Source: Ooceraea biroi | Taxonomy: Eukaryota; Arthropoda; Insecta; Hymenoptera; Formicidae | Reading direction: 5' to 3' | Length of the DNA stretch: 64,000 nt | Assembly: GCF_003672135.1 (NCBI RefSeq) | Contig: NC_039518.1 | Span: 5,644,136 to 5,708,135, forward strand | Shown here: positions 36,145-48,576 of the stretch, piece after piece | Layout of the letters: each line of letters begins with the position of its first letter | Position numbering within the stretch: position 1 is the first letter of the stretch | Made by a program: the position numbers and the translations under genes | The notes under the pieces: generated by a model | Told to the model about the DNA's origin: nothing | Database searches by the model: none | What the model saw: only the letters and a program-made list of their open reading frames with translations

Positions 36145-37011
36145 CACCCTCAGAAAGGATTTCTGATAACAAGACGAAAAATATTCTTCACTAATTTAAT
36201 CGTATTACAAGTATAAAAAATATGAAAATAAAACAATTTTTTATTTAAATCAGTAATTTCGATTCTTCTCTCTCGAATTAAATAAGATTGTCTTACTGTC
36301 TTGAGACGAGAGTAACATGCACAAATTTATGCTTATATATTCTTGTATGTAGAATAATTTGATATTAGCGCCACTTTATAGTAGGCTTTGTCGATGTCGA
36401 CGCATCATTTTCTCGCAGTCGCTCGTCGACTCGGCGCTTCTGCGTCCTTTATTCCATAAAACGGCCAATATTTATGTGTTGCAATCGAAAATCGGGAAAG
36501 TGTTTCTGTTATTTACAATGAATAAGTGCAATACTCTACAAGAAATATTAAACGATATGGAAATGTAAGTAAGTATGTACAATATACTTACTTGAGAAAT
36601 AAGATTCGAGATAAGACATTTCCATACCTTTTAATATTTCTTGTAGAGTATTGCACTTATTCATTGTAAATAACAGAAACACTTTCCCGATTTTCGATTG
36701 CAACACATAAATATTGGCCGTTTTGTGCAGATTCTACAAATTCTCTTAGAAGAATAGAATAAGATGTCTTTTAGATCTTACAATATTCTTAAATCAAGAA
36801 TATTTTGAACTGCTACAAATTTGTATCTAAATCCTTCTGAGAAACTTAATGAGATAGCACCAAGATTATTTAAAACTAGATTTTCGAATTTTCTATTCAA
36901 GATTAAAATATGCTTCTTTTCAATAATAAATGTGATTGTCGCTATAGCGATCTTATTTTATGATAGATTAAAGAGTAATAGCATTAAGTCCAGAAATCTT
37001 TTCTGTGGGTG
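36145..37011 (+). mobile_element. E element copy E7
   Basis: 867 bp; central palindrome at about 36458-36724. TA precedes it (end of S1) and TA follows it (start of S2). Confidence 0.92.
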
Positions 37012-37206
37012 TAGCGAGAGGGTTGACAATCGTCGTGCACCAGTTATAAAAGACACTGGTCACGTAATCGCGTAAACTATGTCTAAACAAAACAGGAGGA
37101 CAAAACAGTTTAACCAAACAAGCTCGAAGTTATGATCGATGCCAATGGTAAGTATGAAAATGGAAGGCCAAGTGATAATCAATGATTACATCGCGATTAA
37201 TCCGTG
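37012..37206 (+). repeat. Spacer S2, copy a (195 bp)
   Basis: Starts TAGCGAGAGGGTTGAC and ends TTAATCCGTG; essentially identical to S2b. Unrelated to S1 and S3. No gene. Confidence 0.9.
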
Positions 37207-38069
37207 CACCCTCAGAAAGGATTTCTGATAACAAGACGAAAAATATTCTTCACTAATTTAATCGTATTACAAGTATAAAAAATATGAAAATAAAACAATT
37301 TTTAATTTAAATCAGTAATTTCGATTCTTCTCTCTCGAATTAAATAAGATTGTCTTACTGTCTTGAGACAAGAGCAACATGTACACATTTATGCTTATAT
37401 ATTCTTGTATGTAGAATAATTTGATATTAGCGCCACTTTATAGTAGGCTTTGTCGATGTCGACCCATCATTTTCTCACAGTCGCTCGTCGACTCGGCGCT
37501 TCTGCGTCCTTTATTCCATAAAACGGCCAATATTTATGTGTTGCAATCGAAAATCGGGAAAGTGTTTCTGTTATTTACAATAAATAAGTGCAATACTCTA
37601 CAAGAAATATTACACGATATGGAAATGTAAGTATGTACAATATACTTACTTGAGAAATAAGATTCGAGATAAGACATTTCCATACCTTTTAATATTTCTT
37701 GTAGAGTATTGCACTTATTCATTGTAAATAACAGAAACACTTTCCCGATTTTCGATTGCAACACATAAATATTGGCCGTTTTGTGCAGATTCTACAAATT
37801 CTCTTAGAAGAATAGAATAAGATGTCTTTTAGATCTCACAATATTCTGAAATCAAGAATATTTTGAACTGCTACAAATTTGTATCTAAATCCTTCTGAGA
37901 AAATTAATGAGATAGCACCAAGATTATTTAAAACTAGATTTTCGAATTTTCTATTCAAGATTAAAATATGCTTCTTTTCAATAATAAATGTGATTGTCGC
38001 TATAGCGATCTTATTTTATGATAGATTAAAGAGTAATAGCATTAAGTCCAGAAATCTTTTCTGTGGGTG
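37207..38069 (+). mobile_element. E element copy E8
   Basis: 863 bp; with S2b it forms a tandem duplication (period 1058 bp) of E+S2. Confidence 0.92.
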
Positions 38070-38264
38070 TAGCGAGAGGGTTGACAATCGTCGTGCACCA
38101 GTTATAAAAGACACTGGTCACGTAATCGCGTAAACTATGTCTAAACAAAACAGGAGGACAAAACAGTTTAACCAAACAAGCTCGAAGTTATGATCGATGC
38201 CAATGGTAAGTATGAAAATGGAAGGCCAAGTGATAATCAATGATTACATCGCGATTAATCCGTG
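38070..38264 (+). repeat. Spacer S2, copy b (195 bp)
   Basis: Second member of the E+S2 tandem duplication; no differences noticed against S2a. Confidence 0.9.
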
Positions 38265-39131
38265 CACCCTCAGAAAGGATTTCTGATAACAAGACGAAAA
38301 GTATTCTTCACTAATTTAATCGTATTACAAGTATAAAAAATATGAAAATAAAACAATTTTTTATTTAAATCAGTAATTTCGATTCTTCTCTCTCGAATTA
38401 AATAAGATTGTCTTACTGTCTTGAGACAAGAGTAACATGTACAAATTTATGCTTATATATTCTTGTATGTAGAATAATTTGATATTAGCGCCACTTTATA
38501 GTAGGCTTTGTCGATGTCGACGCATCATTTTCTCGCAGTCGCTCGTCGACTCGGCGCTTCTGCGTCCTTTATTCCATAAAACGGCCAATATTTATGTGTT
38601 GCAATCGAAAATCGGGAAAGTGTTTCTGTTATTTACAATGAATAAGTGCAATACTCTACAAGAAATATTAAACGATATGGAAATGTAAGTAAGTATGTAC
38701 AATATACTTACTTGAGAAATAAGATTCGAGATAAGACATTTCCATACCTTTTAATATTTCTTGTAGAGTATTGCACTTATTCATTGTAAATAACAGAAAC
38801 ACTTTCCCGATTTTCGATTGCAACACATAAATATTGGCCGTTTTGTGCAGATTCTACAAATTCTCTTAGAAGAATAGAATAAGATGTCTTTTAGATCTCA
38901 CAATATTCTGAAATCAAGAATATTTTGAACTGCTACAAATTTGTATCTAAATCCTTCTGAGAAAATTAATGAGATAGCACCAAGATTATTTAAAACTAGA
39001 TTTTCGAATTTTCTATTCAAGATTAAAATATGCTTCTTTTCAATAATAAATGTGATTGTCGCTATAGCGATCTTATTTTATGATAGATTAAAGAGTAATA
39101 GCATTAAGTCCAGAAATCTTTTCTGTGGGTG
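38265..39131 (+). mobile_element. E element copy E9
   Basis: 867 bp, last copy of the cluster. E7, E8 and E9 share TGCTACAAATTTG and AATAAATGTG variants, consistent with expansion by unequal exchange. Confidence 0.92.
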
Positions 39132-40162
39132 AATGATCGACAGGTGGCCGTGTTCGGCGAGGCTACTGCTCTCTTTTTCTCGGAACGTTGCTCTTGTACC
39201 GTTGCACCGTGCGTCTCATTCATCAGCCTCTCTCCGCGTTTCCTTCGAGCGGGGGAGAACGTTCCTGGACCATGACGTGTTTCAGCGGTCGTTAGAATTA
39301 TCACTGCGGATTTGCGGTTCATTCGCAGATCATCGCGATACTTGCGGTGCACAAAGACCTGCAGACGCGCTGGCGTAGCACCGCCGGCCACAATGGCAGG
39401 ATAACCGTTTTCTCCAGACAGTCTCGGTTTTCGGCTGCAAGCTGCTCATCCGTCCGGGAAATATGCCGTTTTCCCGGAAGGTACCCGCGGTACGTTTCAA
39501 CAACCGACACCAGGCCTAAGTCCAAACGGGGATGCTGGGCCACGCGATGGCCTGAAACACCCGCTGCGAGGGGATGGGCCTATGGCGGACCGTCTCCCGC
39601 GGCGTCGGGACGCCCCGAAAACAATTTCCTCGTCACGCGGAAATAGTTCGGTGCTCGCCAGGAGTTGCCTGGGACCGACTCGCCGAGGCACGTGCCTCGC
39701 CTCAAATCCCACGCGCTGCCGCCGATTCCTTTATCCTTTTTTTTCCTCCTCGTATTTTCGACCTCGTCGAGGCTCTGCGAATAGATCCCGGACGGATACG
39801 CGAATTTTACGTAACCGGCCACGTGTGAGGGCCCCATTGTCTCCCGCAGTCGTTCTCTTTTTACTCACGCCGCCTCGTGCATGCGCGAATTTAGCTCGTC
39901 CCTCGGAGCCTGGATTCACCAGTATAACCCATCACCAATGACGTGGGTATACGTTGACCAAGTATTCCGCCGCAGAACGAAACTGACGGCAGTCTAAAAC
40001 AGTTGGCACTTTAACAACTTGGCAGTTTAAAACAGAGAAAGTTGAAAATGGTCCCAGAGCTTTCTCACTCTATGCTATACATAATACAAGACGTCGAAAC
40101 ATTAATCGCCAAAATTCATGACACGTGCGTTTGTATCAAGCATTATACGAGATGAACATCAG
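39132..40162. other. Apparently single-copy DNA
   Basis: Overlapping short open frames on both strands (up to 119 codons at 39582-39941), no recognisable product. Nothing repeated noticed. Confidence 0.45.
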
Positions 40163-40433
40163 TACACTGAAAAAAAATCGTTGCATTAATTAGAAATCTG
40201 GTAGGTTCAACCAGTTTGTCTGTTGGAAAATGGACGAATCAGAATTCCTTTAGGAATTACCAGATGAGCGTGATTAATTCCTTCCTGTTAAATTTACCAG
40301 ATTTTCTTGATAATAATACTAAATGTATTTAGTTAAATTAACATGACTGTTTAGTGAAAAGAAACGTTTGTCTGTTTCATTACCGTGAGTTTTCTTGGAT
40401 TGCTGTAAATGAAATATCATGTTGATATTTATA

Positions 40434-40710
40434 CAGGATGTCCCGTAATAATCGCCTAACCTCTCGCATGCCAATAGAGCAGATCGAGATGAACAGAAAA
40501 GTCCCGTATCATTTTGCGATATTCGCAATAATAATCGAAATATCGCATATTAAAGTCGAGCGAATCCAGAGCGCGCGGAGGCAAGTGCCGAGCCGCTCGA
40601 GGTGTAGGATTATCATTGCGAATATCGCAAAATGGTATGGGACTTTTCTCTTCATCTCGATCTGCTCTATTGGCATACGAGAGGTTAGGCGATTATTACG
40701 GGACACCCTG
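40434..40710. mobile_element. MITE L (277 bp)
   Basis: Inverted arms of about 100 bp (ends CAGG(A/G)TGTCCCGTAATAAT) around a GC-rich centre of about 75 bp, with TA on both sides (40432-40433, 40711-40712). The terminal bases match element D, suggesting a Tc1/mariner-superfamily transposase moved it. Confidence 0.85.
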
Positions 40711-40993
40711 TATAAAAAATATAAGAAGAGAACACGTTTTTTCATCCGCCATCACTTCACCAGCCATTCCACTAACTAATTTCATTTCACCACAGGAGGA
40801 AAACGTGCCGTCCGTGCCGATCAACACGCACGACACGAAGCAATAGAATGCCGCTGGAGTGCCCTGCGATTAACCAGAATTCTGATTGCATCTTCGTTTG
40901 TTCTTATGTCTAGTGTAATATAACTAGAAGTTTTCTAGATCCAACTGGAAAATACTAACCAAATTCTTATAGTACAGTCTATCAAACGTTCTA

Positions 40994-42150
40994 TTGGGTT
41001 GTTCGGAAAGTTATTTCGTTTTTTCAAGGAAAAATGAAAGGCGGTTTTTTCATATTTAGAATAAATTTTATTCAGTGATGTATTGGCCATTTTGTTCCAC
41101 TACCTTTCGCCATATTTCTGGCAACTTTAAGATTCCACGCTCATGGAAGTCCTTCTCCTTATTGACAAAACATTGAAGCAAGTGATTTTTGACGCCTTCA
41201 TTTGAATCGAAGTTTACATTGTTCAAAGAATTTTGTAGAGACCGGAACAAATGGTGATCGGATGGTGCCAGATCAGGAGAGTATGGTGGGTGTGGTAGCA
41301 CATCCCATCCAAGCTGTAAAAGCTTCTGGCGAGTGACCAAACTTGTGTGTGGTCTGGCATTGTCGCGATGGAATACGACACCTTTCCTATTCGCCAATTC
41401 CGGTCACTTCTGCTTGATGGCAGCATCCAATTCATCCAGCTGACGACAATACACTTTCGAATCAATCGTCTGGTTGCTTGGTAGTAGCTCGAAAAATACG
41501 ATTCCCTTCCAATCCCACCATACAGAAAGCATGATCTTCTTTTGATGAATATCTGCCTTGGATGTCGATTGAGCAGGTTCATCTTGCCTGGACCATGATC
41601 GTTTTCGCTTAACATTGTTGTAAACAATCCATTTTTCATCTCCAGTTATGATTCGCTTCAAAAATGGTTCATTTTCTTAACGTTTCAACAATGAATCGCA
41701 GATGGTAATGCGTCGAATCAAGTCAATTTCCTTGAAATTGTGTGGAACCCGAATATCGAGCTTTGAAACGAATCCAAGGCGTTTCAAATGATCGTAAACG
41801 GTCGAATTCGATAAATTTAACTTTTCAGCAATTTCGCGTGTTGTTATGCGACGGTTTGCATCCACCAGAGCCTTTATTTTCCGTCATCAGCTTTAATTGG
41901 CCGACCTGAACGTGGTGCATCTTTCACATCGAAATTTCCAGTACGAAATTTCGAAAACCAATTCTGACACTGACGTTCACTCCATACATCTTCTTCGTAC
42001 ACGGCACACAATTTTGTTCTCGCTTGCACTGCAGTTTTACCCTTTCGGTAGTAAAAAAGCAAACTATTACGAAAATGCTCACTTCGATTTTCCATGTTTG
42101 ATGTGATGCCAAACAAAAATTACTTGACAGATCGCAACACAATAAGATAC
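40994..42150 (-). mobile_element. Mariner family A, copy A3 (5'-truncated tandem unit)
   Basis: 3' terminal repeat at 40994 with TA before it. Its 5' side ends at internal GTATCTTATTG, joined through TA (42151-42152) to the 3' end of A4. The start-to-start distance to A4 is 1159 bp, as in the other arrays. Confidence 0.93.
41068..42095 (-). pseudogene. Mariner transposase A3, broken
   Basis: Starts MENRSEHFRNSLLF. Lesions: the one-base deletion at Asp71-Glu72 shared with A2 and A4; GAA-to-TAA at codon 140, shared with A4 and A7; and CGA-to-TGA in the AAIKQKRPE segment near 41404. The remaining segments keep the three catalytic motifs. Confidence 0.9.
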
Positions 42151-42152
42151 TA

Positions 42153-43428
42153 TTGGGTTGTTCGGAAAGTTATTTCGTTTTTTCAAGGAAAAATGAAAGG
42201 CGGTTTTTTCATATTTAGAATAAATTTTATTCAGTGATGTGTTGGCCATTTTGTTCCACTACCTTTCGCCATCTTTCTGGCAACTTTAAGATTCCACGCT
42301 CATAGAAGTCCTTCTCCTTATTGACAAAACATTGAAGCAAGTGATTTTTGACGCCTTCATTTGAATCGAAGTTTACATTGTTCAAAGAATTTTGTGGAGA
42401 CCGGAACAAATGGTAATCGGATGGTGCCAGATCAGGAGAGTATGGTGGGTGTGGTAGCACATCCCATCCAAGCTGTAAAAGCTTCTGGCGAGTGACCAAA
42501 CTTGTGTGTGGTCTGGCATTGTCGCGATGGAATACGACACCTTTCCTATTCGCCAATTCTGGTCGCTTCTGCTTGATGGCAGCATCCAATTCATCCAGCT
42601 GACGACAATACACTTTCGAATCTATCGTCTGGTTGCTTGGTAGTAGCTCGAAAAATACGATTGCCTTCCAATACCACCATACAGAAAGCATGATCTTCTT
42701 TTGATGAATATCTGCCTTGGATGTCGATTGAGCAGGTTCATCTTGCCTGGACCATGATCGTTTTCGCTTAACATTGTTGTAAACAATCCATTTTTCATCT
42801 CCAGTTATGATTCGCTTCAAAAATGGTTCATTTTCTTAACGTTTCAACAATGAATCGCAGATGGTAATGCGTCGAATCAAGTCAATTTCCTTGAAATTGT
42901 GTGGAACCCGAATATCGAGCTTTGAAACGAATCCAAGGCGTTTCAAATGATCGTAAACGGTCGAATTCGATAAATTTAACTTTTCAGCAATTTCGCGTGT
43001 TGTTATGCGACGGTTTGCATCCACCAGAGCCTTTATTTTCCGTCATCAGCTTTAATTGGCCGACCTGAACGTGGTGCATCTTTCAAATCGAAATTTCCAG
43101 TACGAAATTTCGAAAACCAATTCTGACACTGACGTTCACTCCATACATCTTCTTCGTACACGGCACACAATTTTGTTCTCGCTTGCACTGCATTTTACCC
43201 TTTCGGTAGTAAAAAAGCAAAATATTACGAAAATGCTCACTTTAATTTTCCATGTTTGATGTGATGCCAAACAAAAATTACTTGACAGATCGCAACACAA
43301 TAAGATACTAAATGACGTCTGAAATGTCAGTTGTCAAAATATAAAACGAATTTGCCCCGTTAAGTATCGAGAAAAGCGACTAAGGACATCTCTTTGTGAA
43401 AAACGAAATTACTTTCCGAACAACCCAA
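42153..43428 (-). mobile_element. Mariner family A, copy A4, full length (1276 bp)
   Basis: The only A copy here with both terminal repeats (TTGGGTTGTTCGGAAAGT, about 28 bp with one mismatch). The 5' end is at 43428 with TA at 43429-43430. Its 5' leader of about 180 bp contains the TA (43309-43310) at which all truncated units begin. Confidence 0.94.
42227..43253 (-). pseudogene. Mariner transposase A4, broken
   Basis: Starts MEN then TAA at codon 4 (CAA-to-TAA). It also has a one-base loss in the A-run after YRKG, the shared deletion at Asp71-Glu72, and TAA at codon 140. From 42820 to 42227 the frame is open over the catalytic core. Structurally complete ends but no usable transposase. Confidence 0.9.
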
Positions 43429-43543
43429 TAGTTATAAAATATCCAGTCCTATCGCGATAACTAGAAATCCTTGGTTAGTTTAACCAAAATGCATTCTATC
43501 AGATACGTCTTGTTGATGCAATCAAATCATTTTTCTCAGTGTA

Positions 43544-44940
43544 GATTTGTGCTTCGCTCCTAATGGCACTTTCTCAAGGCGCATTAGATCGCCGAGGGAC
43601 AAGCGTGAGCAAGAGCGATGGCGAACCGCGCCACTGAAACTCCCGAGGGCGATCATCGACGGGATGCTTACGAAACCGAAATTTTTTTCCTGTCCGTGTG
43701 CGATCAGGCCACGTTGGGCGCTTCAGCGTGGCCGGCAATCTAGCCGAGTAATCGATAAAGTTATACGTCGTGGAGCAGCTGCCCGTCAATCATCGTCCCG
43801 GCATCATCGACGTCCGTTGTCCGAAGCTAGCACGCAATGTAGGTTGCTTTACATTCCACGTGTAGCCGGCGCGCGCTAGCACGCTTTAGAACGTATAAGG
43901 AGAACACGAGCGAGCGTCTATTAATCTTGGCCAGATCGAGGAGCAGCCATTAATATTAAGCGTGGGGTCAACCGCGAGAGAGTGCACCTTTATGTCGCCC
44001 CCGTGGAGAACCGTGTCACTCGAAGTGACTATCCTTTTCTGTCAGGAGACTTGCTCGTGACTCATAAGAATTACCGAGCCGCCAGATAATTATTTCCCGT
44101 GCGGCTCGATTGAGATCGCAGATCGAGCTTGAAAGAGAGCGCGTGATAAGCGAGAAAACGCTTAGATAAGTAAAGACGTGACGAAGTGTCGGCGAGGAGT
44201 CCGTTCGCATTTGCGACGTAGGAAGCTTCGGAGCGCGCGACGTCTCGCGTAATCTTCGGGAAGATAATCAGAGATAGAGAAAGCCGCGCTGCCACTGGTG
44301 CGCTTGCAAATAGTCATAAATACGTCGCGCCGCGCAATAAAGCGTACGTTATCTTAAGTCACGGATGCGCACATGTGTCAGAGACGAGCCGTTTGAAGTA
44401 ACGAAGGCGCCTTTCGAGAGCGTTATCGATGGAGGATCGGCGGACGCGCGAAGAGTACAAGCGGAATCGAGTTTTATGACGTTAATACGTTCTCGAGGCA
44501 ACAGCTTTATTTGCCGATAATTGGAATTCACTTAAAAAAGAATCGACCGCTCGCATAACGGCGCAAAACGCGCGCGACTGCCTGCTCGATATATGAGTCG
44601 AGGCGACTCACGAAACGAGAGATACAATCTCGTGCTTATTAATTAATGCTAATTTCAGTATCGCGTAAGATACGCCTTCCGAATGCGCAGCGGCACGGGC
44701 CCGGCAGACTCCCGAATCGAATCCTACGATAATGAGCGCAATTACGAGTTAATCCACCGTGCGGTATCACGAGATTGCGAGCATTAATGCGACTTTCGCC
44801 GGCGCGCGCGACCGGTTCCCTTTGAATTCGAGAACCGTGCGTAATCGCTTTTGACGACGAAAGCTGTCGTGTAGCATGAATCTCCGGCGATTCCGCCGAC
44901 CAAAATTTCGGTATCCTCCCATGTGGAAATTGCCGAGGTT
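43544..44940. other. Apparently single-copy CpG-rich DNA
   Basis: No gene or repeat recognised. Confidence 0.5.
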
Positions 44941-45130
44941 GTTTAACTGGCCCAACATTGGCCTAGTATTGGTAGCCCAGAGTACGGCAGCGGCGCTACA
45001 CTCCAGTGTCGGATCTGTACTGGCACAATACTGGCGGCCAGTACGCAAAGAGTTGGCAGACAGTCTTGTCCCAGTACTTATTAAAAACCGGGCCATTATA
45101 AAATACAGACATGGACCAGTACTGGTTGCG
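44941..45130. repeat. ACTGG/CCAGT-rich repeat, copy 1
   Basis: Many short ACTGG, CCAGT and CCCA motifs in both orientations. The core at 45003-45043 matches 46517-46557 at 40 of 41 bases. The two copies lie on either side of a 1.4 kb block of other repeats including F2. Confidence 0.75.
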
Positions 45131-45166
45131 AGACAGGCCATGCTTCGGCAACCGACGCAGACCCAG

Positions 45167-45230
45167 CATTCGACTACATACATTGCCGATAATATATAAC
45201 TAGCAACACAGGCGCGCGCTACGCGCGCTA
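45167..45230. repeat. Direct repeat, left copy (about 63 bp)
   Basis: CATT(C/G)GACTACATACATTG through a GCGCGCTACGCGCGC palindrome; repeated at 45393-45457 with two or three substitutions. Confidence 0.85.
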
Positions 45231-45392
45231 TTTTATTTTTCAATATTCACTGAATGGCGATGTGTGCATTTTTTTAAAGATGATGTTGGAGGATCCTTTT
45301 CGAGGAGCATAGCCCAGGGCAGATTATCTGAGGACTCGGTAATAACAAAATTCGTAACAAAAAACTGATTTAGAATAACTTAACATAACAGT

Positions 45393-45457
45393 CATTGGAC
45401 TACATACATTGCCGATAATATATAACCAGCAACACAGGCGCGCGCTACGCGCGCTAT
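45393..45457. repeat. Direct repeat, right copy (about 63 bp)
   Basis: Second copy of 45167-45230, 226 bp downstream in the same orientation. Confidence 0.85.
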
Positions 45458-45465
45458 AAATAAAA

Positions 45466-45645
45466 TAAGAAATAAAATAAAAATAATATAATAAATACAA
45501 TTGTCAATATAACCTCACTGACAGCCACTATGACATTCTGACATTCGCAACACGAAGTTCAAGTCACACGAAATTCGTCGCGGAAAAGAGGCCTCAATAT
45601 TCGATAAAAAAGAACTTGACGAAGTTAACACGCCTTTTTTAGAAT
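45466..45645. repeat. Dispersed repeat, copy 2 (see 6371-6560)
   Basis: Shares CACTATGACATTCTGACATT and neighbouring motifs with the right part of element K; lacks about 30 bp present there. Confidence 0.8.
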
Positions 45646-45898
45646 AGGATTATAACAATATATTGATTCACCAGCGACCGATAGATGGCCAGATCAGGCG
45701 TGACGTTCTCGCTAGAAACATTTGCGTTATCACGTATAAATAACCATCCGGAAAACCGATTTAACATCTTTTTCTTTTAAACGCGATATTAATTCACGCG
45801 ACATTTACAAAATGATTTTACTAATGTTGTTTGCATTAGTCTTTGTTTATAATATTTAAGTCACAAATACAAATAGTACAAAATACATATTATATATA

Positions 45899-46408
45899 CA
45901 GGGTGGCCCATTTTAATTTATACAGTCGATTTTTTAAAACACTAAAAGAGATACGAAAAAATGTTTCAGACCGGAAGTTAGAATTCTGAAATTTTTTTTA
46001 ATGAGACATGGTATTTTTTTATTACGGATTCGGATTCTACGCGAAAAAACATGCAACTTTTGTCTGAAACATTTTTCCGAAAAATGTCATCTTATGTCCT
46101 TAAAATGTCCTCAAAACTCATCTTGAAGATCATTTTAAGGACATAAGATGACATTTTTCGGAAAAATGTTTCAGACAAAAGTTACTTACTTTTCGATGGA
46201 GAATAAGAATCTGCAATAAAAAGTTGGGGTTTCAATTTAAGAAATTGAAGGTGATCTTCGCGTGACCTTCAAACGACTATTCAAGGTCAAACCAATGGTA
46301 TCATCTTATGTCCCCCTCGAAATCGTGACATGTCTGTCTGAAACATTTTTTCGTATCTCTTTTAGTTTTTTAAAAAATCGACTGTATAAATTAAAATGGG
46401 CCACCTTG
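45899..46408. mobile_element. Hairpin element F2 (510 bp)
   Basis: Same ends as F1 and TA on both sides (45897-45898, 46409-46410). Compared with F1, the outer left arm from the dacatgtcacg region to the centre is deleted, so the palindrome is incomplete. One terminal substitution (CACCTTG for CACCCTG). Confidence 0.88.
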
Positions 46409-46454
46409 TATTGTATATATATAAAAAATACATTTATACATTAATACATTAATT

Positions 46455-46610
46455 GGTCCACTTCTATGCCCAATGCTGGTGCAGTTATTTACCCAATACT
46501 GGTCCATATATTATTGCCAGTGTCGGATCTATACTGGCACAATACTGGCGGCCAGTACTGCCACGATGGCAAACGGTACAGTCCCAGTATTGGACCGTTT
46601 TGAAATTTCT
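46455..46610. repeat. ACTGG/CCAGT-rich repeat, copy 2
   Basis: Related to 44941-45130; shares the core TCGGATCT(A/G)TACTGGCACA. Confidence 0.75.
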
Positions 46611-46614
46611 ACGT

Positions 46615-47729
46615 GGGCTCCTTCGTGCACGCGCGATCGCGTCCTGCACGTTTACGCTGCAGTTGCGCGCGCTCGTTGGTGGCCGCGCGCGATGACGCGC
46701 GTACACGAGACGACTCTCTTGCGAAACTGCACGATCTCTTCGCCTCTAGCTGTTTCCTGCGAGAAAAAGAGACGTACAAATACGTCGGAAAGTGAGCGCG
46801 GCATGTGGTTGTGGCGAGGCATGCATGCTTGGCCGCGTTGTGGCTTCGTCGATGGTTTCCAGACTTACGAATCAGACTTTCAGATTGACTCGCAAGACTG
46901 TGAGCTGCTTAGCGATTGACAAACGAGACCAGTGTCACCTCGATCGCTCAGTCGGGTTTCCTTGTTTCCGCATGGACGCGCGAGAAAATCACCGCGAGCG
47001 AATCACCGCGGCATTCTTCTCGGTACAAGAAATGCAGGCTGCAATCCGCGACGCTCACGCGCCTCGTTCCACGTTCATCCGCAACGTTCATCCATCCCGC
47101 TTACGCTTAAATCACACTTTAACGAGAAAGGAAAGTCGCGTATTACCGCATTACCACTGCCGGATGACGGCGGGCGCGGTAGGCCGTTAATTTCCGAACG
47201 ATTCGTTATGCGAGCGAGGTGCCTCGTGGCGATTCGCGATGCGTCGTCGACGTCACCCGTCGTCGTCGTCGACCCCATTCAACCTGACGCCAGATAAGAC
47301 GCGGATGCAAATAGAGATTTCCAGCTGCGAGAGATGGATGACGTCCGCGGTGATAAATGAGAGTTCTGGACGACAGCCGGACCACTCCGGATCCTGATGC
47401 TGGGCACCGGATCGCGGATGTACCCGGTGGTCTTTTTAGCGCGACGCCTACGCGATTCACGTACAAAATTCGAATGTCTCTCCCGGATGTGTATCTTTAG
47501 ATATTTCTTGATCTTATCAGCGGCGGTCGAAACGGTCCAGTCCGGGAATGAAGGGTTTCTCGATACAGTGATTAATAGAGGCCGCCGTTTAATGGAAGCT
47601 CTCCCAGGTGACGGTTCCCCAGCTCCGCCGCTCCTTGATGCGGTGATTGATCGAGCGCATTAAGCGCGCGTGTAAAGCTAAGAGAACGTCGAGTTCATGA
47701 CGCTTTTTCGGAACACGGTCGCGTCGCTT
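46615..47729. other. Apparently single-copy CpG-rich DNA
   Basis: Open frames up to 132 codons overlap in several phases; no recognisable product. Confidence 0.45.
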
Positions 47730-48576
47730 CACCCTCACAAAGGATTTCTGATAACAAGACGAAAAATATTCTTGACTAATTTAATCGTATTACAAGTATA
47801 AAAAATATGAAAATAAAACAATTTTTTATTTAAATCAGTAATTTCTATTCTTCTCTCTGGAATTAAATAAGATTGTTTTACTGTCTTGAGACAAGAGCAA
47901 CATATACACATTTATGCTTATATATTCTTGTATGTAGAATAATTGATATTAGCGCCACTTTATAGTAGGCTTTGTCGATGTCGACGCATCATTTTCTCAC
48001 AGTCGCTCGTCGACTCGGTGCTTCTGCGTCCTTTATTCGGATAAAACGGCCAATATTTATGTGTTGCAATCGAAAATCGGGAAAGTGTTTCTGTTATTTA
48101 CAATGAATAAGTGCAATACTCTACAAGAAATATTAAAAGATATGGAAATGTAAGTAAGTATGTACAATATACTTACTTGAGAAATAAGATTCGAGATAAG
48201 ACATTTCCATATCTTTTGCACTTATTCATTGTAAATAACAGAAACACTTTCCCGATTTTCGATTGCAACACATAAATATTGGCCGTTTTGTGCAGATTCT
48301 ACAAATTCTCTTAGAAGAATAGAATAAGATGTCTTTTAGATCTTATAATATTCTTAAATCAAGAATATTTTGAACTGCTACAAATTTGTATCTAAATCCT
48401 TCTGAGAAAATGAATGAGATAGCACCAAGATTATTTAAATCTAGATTTTCGAATTTTCTATTCAAGATTAAAATATGCTTCTTTTCAATAATAAATATGA
48501 TTGTCGCTATAGCGATCTTATTTTATGATAGATTAAAGAGTAATAGCATTAAGTCCAGAAATCTTTTCTGTGGGTG
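47730..48576 (+). mobile_element. E element copy E10
   Basis: 847 bp; about 20 bp of the right palindrome arm are missing (CATATCTTTTGCACTTATTC), a deletion shared with E11. The outer flanks of the cluster 47730-50834 share the dinucleotide TT. Confidence 0.92.

Larger units (their letters stand above)
40165..43541. mobile_element. Element N with CACTGA ends, host to L and mariner A array
   Basis: Left end CACTGAAAAAAAATCGTTGC and right end (reverse complement) CACTGAGAAAAATGATTTG are imperfect inverted repeats, each next to TA (40163-40164, 43542-43543). Removing L and the A array leaves about 660 bp. The ends are diverged, so this is an old element or a chance pairing of two copies. Superfamily not assigned. 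Confidence 0.4.
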
